Shown piece by piece: positions 30,122 to 31,600 of a DNA stretch of 31,600 nt. The translations under genes and the position numbers were made by a program. Source of the DNA: an uncultured Desulfovibrio sp. (lineage in GTDB: Bacteria; Desulfobacterota; Desulfovibrionia; Desulfovibrionales; Desulfovibrionaceae); contig NZ_CASDOY010000016.1 of the NCBI RefSeq assembly GCF_949282365.1, positions 1 through 31,600 on the forward strand. The letters run 5' to 3'. Within the stretch, counting starts at the first letter, position 1. Each line of letters opens with the position of its first letter. The notes beneath the pieces are model-generated. The model did not search any database. It worked only from the letters and a program-made list of their open reading frames with translations, and had not been told where the DNA came from.

Positions 30122-31041
30122 CCACTGTTCCCGGCGGTCTGGAGGATACCCAGACCGTCCCCGGTGTCGCCACCGACACCCCTGAGTATTACTGCCTGCT
30201 CACCCAAGCCGGGGCCGTGCTGGAGGCCGCGGCCCATGCCGTCGGCAAGCCCGTCCGCCTCAGCGTCATCGCCGTGGGCGACGGCAACGGCGAGGTCCCC
30301 GTGCCCGCCGACGATGCCGTGGATCTCGTGCACGAGGTCTACCGCCGCCCCGTCGACAGCCTGAGCCAGGATGCAGAGGACCCCAACATCTGCTGGGCGC
30401 ACATCGTCATCCCGGCCACGGAGGGCGGCTTCTGGATACGCGAGTTCGGCGTCTGGGCCGAGCCGCTGGAAGAGGGCGGCCAGCCCGTGCTGTTCGCCTA
30501 CGGCAACCACGCCCCGTTCTACAAAGCCAAGAGCGTGCTGGGGCAGGCCACTACGCACGAGCTTTCCGTGCCGGTCATCATGTCCGGCACGGCCGAGGTG
30601 GAGATCGTCGTCAGCGAGAGCGGCTATGCCTCGCGGCTGGAGCTGCTCCAGATCGCGGGCGTGGTGGAGGATCTGCGTCATCCCCGGGAGGCCGTCTGGA
30701 CGCTGGATGAGGCCGTGGAGGACGGCGGCACGCTCACTCTGCCGGAGGGGGTGGCCTACCTCCCCGGAGAGCATCTGCTGGATGTGTTTTGGGATGGCGT
30801 GGCCTGCTATCCGGGCCAGCAGTATGAGGAAATTTCTTCGGCCGACGCGCTGGAATCGACCGCGATCCGCCTGCTTTTCGCTGCTCCGGCCGGGAGCGAG
30901 ATGCGGGTGCTGGTGCGGGCGTACAGCATCCAGCCGAAGCTGGAGGGCGTGGAGGTGCCTGATGGCATCGCCGAGCGCGTGGACGCTCTGGAGACACGCC
31001 TCGAGGACGTGGCCGCGAACGTGGCCTATGTAGAGAACTAA
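30106..31041 (+). CDS. Tail fibre protein (P2 gpH-like, DUF3751 N-terminus)
   Basis: A 311-aa protein. The N-terminal half has YYCLLTQAGAVLEAAAHA, the VIAVGDGNGEVPVPADDA turn, and FWIREFGVWAE, as in the baseplate-attaching domain of P2-type fibres. A C-terminal coiled coil near 285-305 (IAERVDALETRLEDVAANV) suggests trimerisation. It is shorter than P2 gpH (669 aa), so the distal receptor-binding part is probably made by the next gene. It overlaps the I-like gene. Confidence 0.75.
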   Translation: MPQALATVPGGLEDTQTVPGVATDTPEYYCLLTQAGAVLEAAAHAVGKPVRLSVIAVGDGNGEVPVPADDAVDLVHEVYRRPVDSLSQDAEDPNICWAHIVIPATEGGFWIREFGVWAEPLEEGGQPVLFAYGNHAPFYKAKSVLGQATTHELSVPVIMSGTAEVEIVVSESGYASRLELLQIAGVVEDLRHPREAVWTLDEAVEDGGTLTLPEGVAYLPGEHLLDVFWDGVACYPGQQYEEISSADALESTAIRLLFAAPAGSEMRVLVRAYSIQPKLEGVEVPDGIAERVDALETRLEDVAANVAYVEN

Positions 31042-31065
31042 TATTTTTGCCCAAGGAGCAAAGAA

Positions 31066-31600
31066 ATGGCTGATCCCATCAAAGGCGTGCTGAAAGATGT
31101 AAACGGCAACCTCTTCCATCCCGAAACCTCGTCCACCCAGGTCAAAACGGCCGACGGCAGCAATGTCGAAATCAAGATCGCATCGCTGCAAAACGCCGTC
31201 AGCGGCAAGGTGCCCTGTTATGTCGTGGATGACATCGCCGCCCGTGACGGCCTGGAAAGCCCGAAGCAGGGCGACCTGTGCTGGGTCAAGGATGCCACGG
31301 CTGATGAGACCGTCAGCACCGGCGCGGCCCAGTACATCTACGACGGCAGTTCGTGGGTGAAGATCGCCGAAGCCGAAAGCATGGATCTGGTCGTCAAATG
31401 GGCCGACATCCAGGGCAAGGAATCCGTGGATTCCGCTGTGGCCAAGGCCCACGAGCACGCCAACGCCGACCTGCTCAACGGCATCTCCGCCAGCGGCGAC
31501 ACCATGACCGTCAACGGCAAAACGTACTATTCCGGGCGCATGGTGGCCATCATCGAGAATGGCGGCGAGATCCCGGCGGACATGAATCCCAACGGCATCG
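31066..31600 (+). CDS. Putative tail fibre or collar protein, truncated by the window edge
   Basis: The frame starts at ATG 31066 behind an AAGGAG six bases further up and is open to position 31600 (178 codons seen). It begins MADPIKGVLKDVNGNLFHPET, has a GDLCWVKDATADETVSTGAAQYIYDGSSWVKIA segment (a common repeat-like motif of phage fibre or structural proteins that describes a carbohydrate-like beta-fold), and continues into a helical region. It is the likely distal fibre or tip protein. The upstream 24 bases contain TATTTTTGCCC and a clear ribosome binding site. The end is not visible. Confidence 0.7.
   Translation, partial: MADPIKGVLKDVNGNLFHPETSSTQVKTADGSNVEIKIASLQNAVSGKVPCYVVDDIAARDGLESPKQGDLCWVKDATADETVSTGAAQYIYDGSSWVKIAEAESMDLVVKWADIQGKESVDSAVAKAHEHANADLLNGISASGDTMTVNGKTYYSGRMVAIIENGGEIPADMNPNGI

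Overview
This window is about 31.6 kb of a temperate tailed phage from a GC-rich bacterium. The gene families and codon usage fit a Desulfovibrio-type host (Desulfovibrionaceae), but that host call is inference. Almost every gene lies on the + strand and they overlap tightly (many TGATG or ATGA junctions). The particle is a mosaic: a lambda-type head with a GpA-family packaging module, joined to a P2-type contractile tail.

Layout. (1) 1-43: start of a tyrosine integrase on the - strand, running off the left edge. (2) 44-730: attachment region. It holds four copies of an alternating-strand motif, a terminator, the 3' half of a tRNA-Glu gene as the likely att core, then a stretch without a gene that ends in a strong + strand terminator. 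Phage genes lie on both sides of the core, so it looks like attP rather than attL or attR. (3) 731-5000: replication. An SF3 helicase/primase of the P4 type and a zinc-finger/Toprim primase flank a dyad-symmetric, iteron-like region (2361-2584), the best origin candidate; a ParB-like protein follows. (4) 4993-8184: accessory genes, including a putative antirestriction methyltransferase, an AT-rich likely moron, small unknown proteins and a DUF488 protein. (5) 8185-8368: a structured gap upstream of the small terminase gene, with a candidate cos site, two mutually exclusive hairpins and a tiny leader reading frame. (6) 8369-16803: terminase, connector, portal, S49 protease with nested scaffold, decoration protein and major capsid protein. 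(7) 16805-18317: lysis cassette. (8) 18322-31600: neck, terminator, sheath, tube, frameshifted chaperones, tape measure, baseplate and fibres. The last fibre-like gene runs off the right edge.

How it works together: the helicase and primase would start DNA synthesis at the origin between them. The ParB-like and methyltransferase-like proteins may handle or protect the DNA. The terminase packages concatemers cut at a cos site into a lambda-like capsid matured by the S49 protease. The lysis genes sit between the capsid gene and the neck genes. No repressor, Cro or late activator (Ogr type) was recognised here; they probably lie outside the window. A sequence-specific helix-turn-helix protein occurs only as a small gene between terL and the connector gene.
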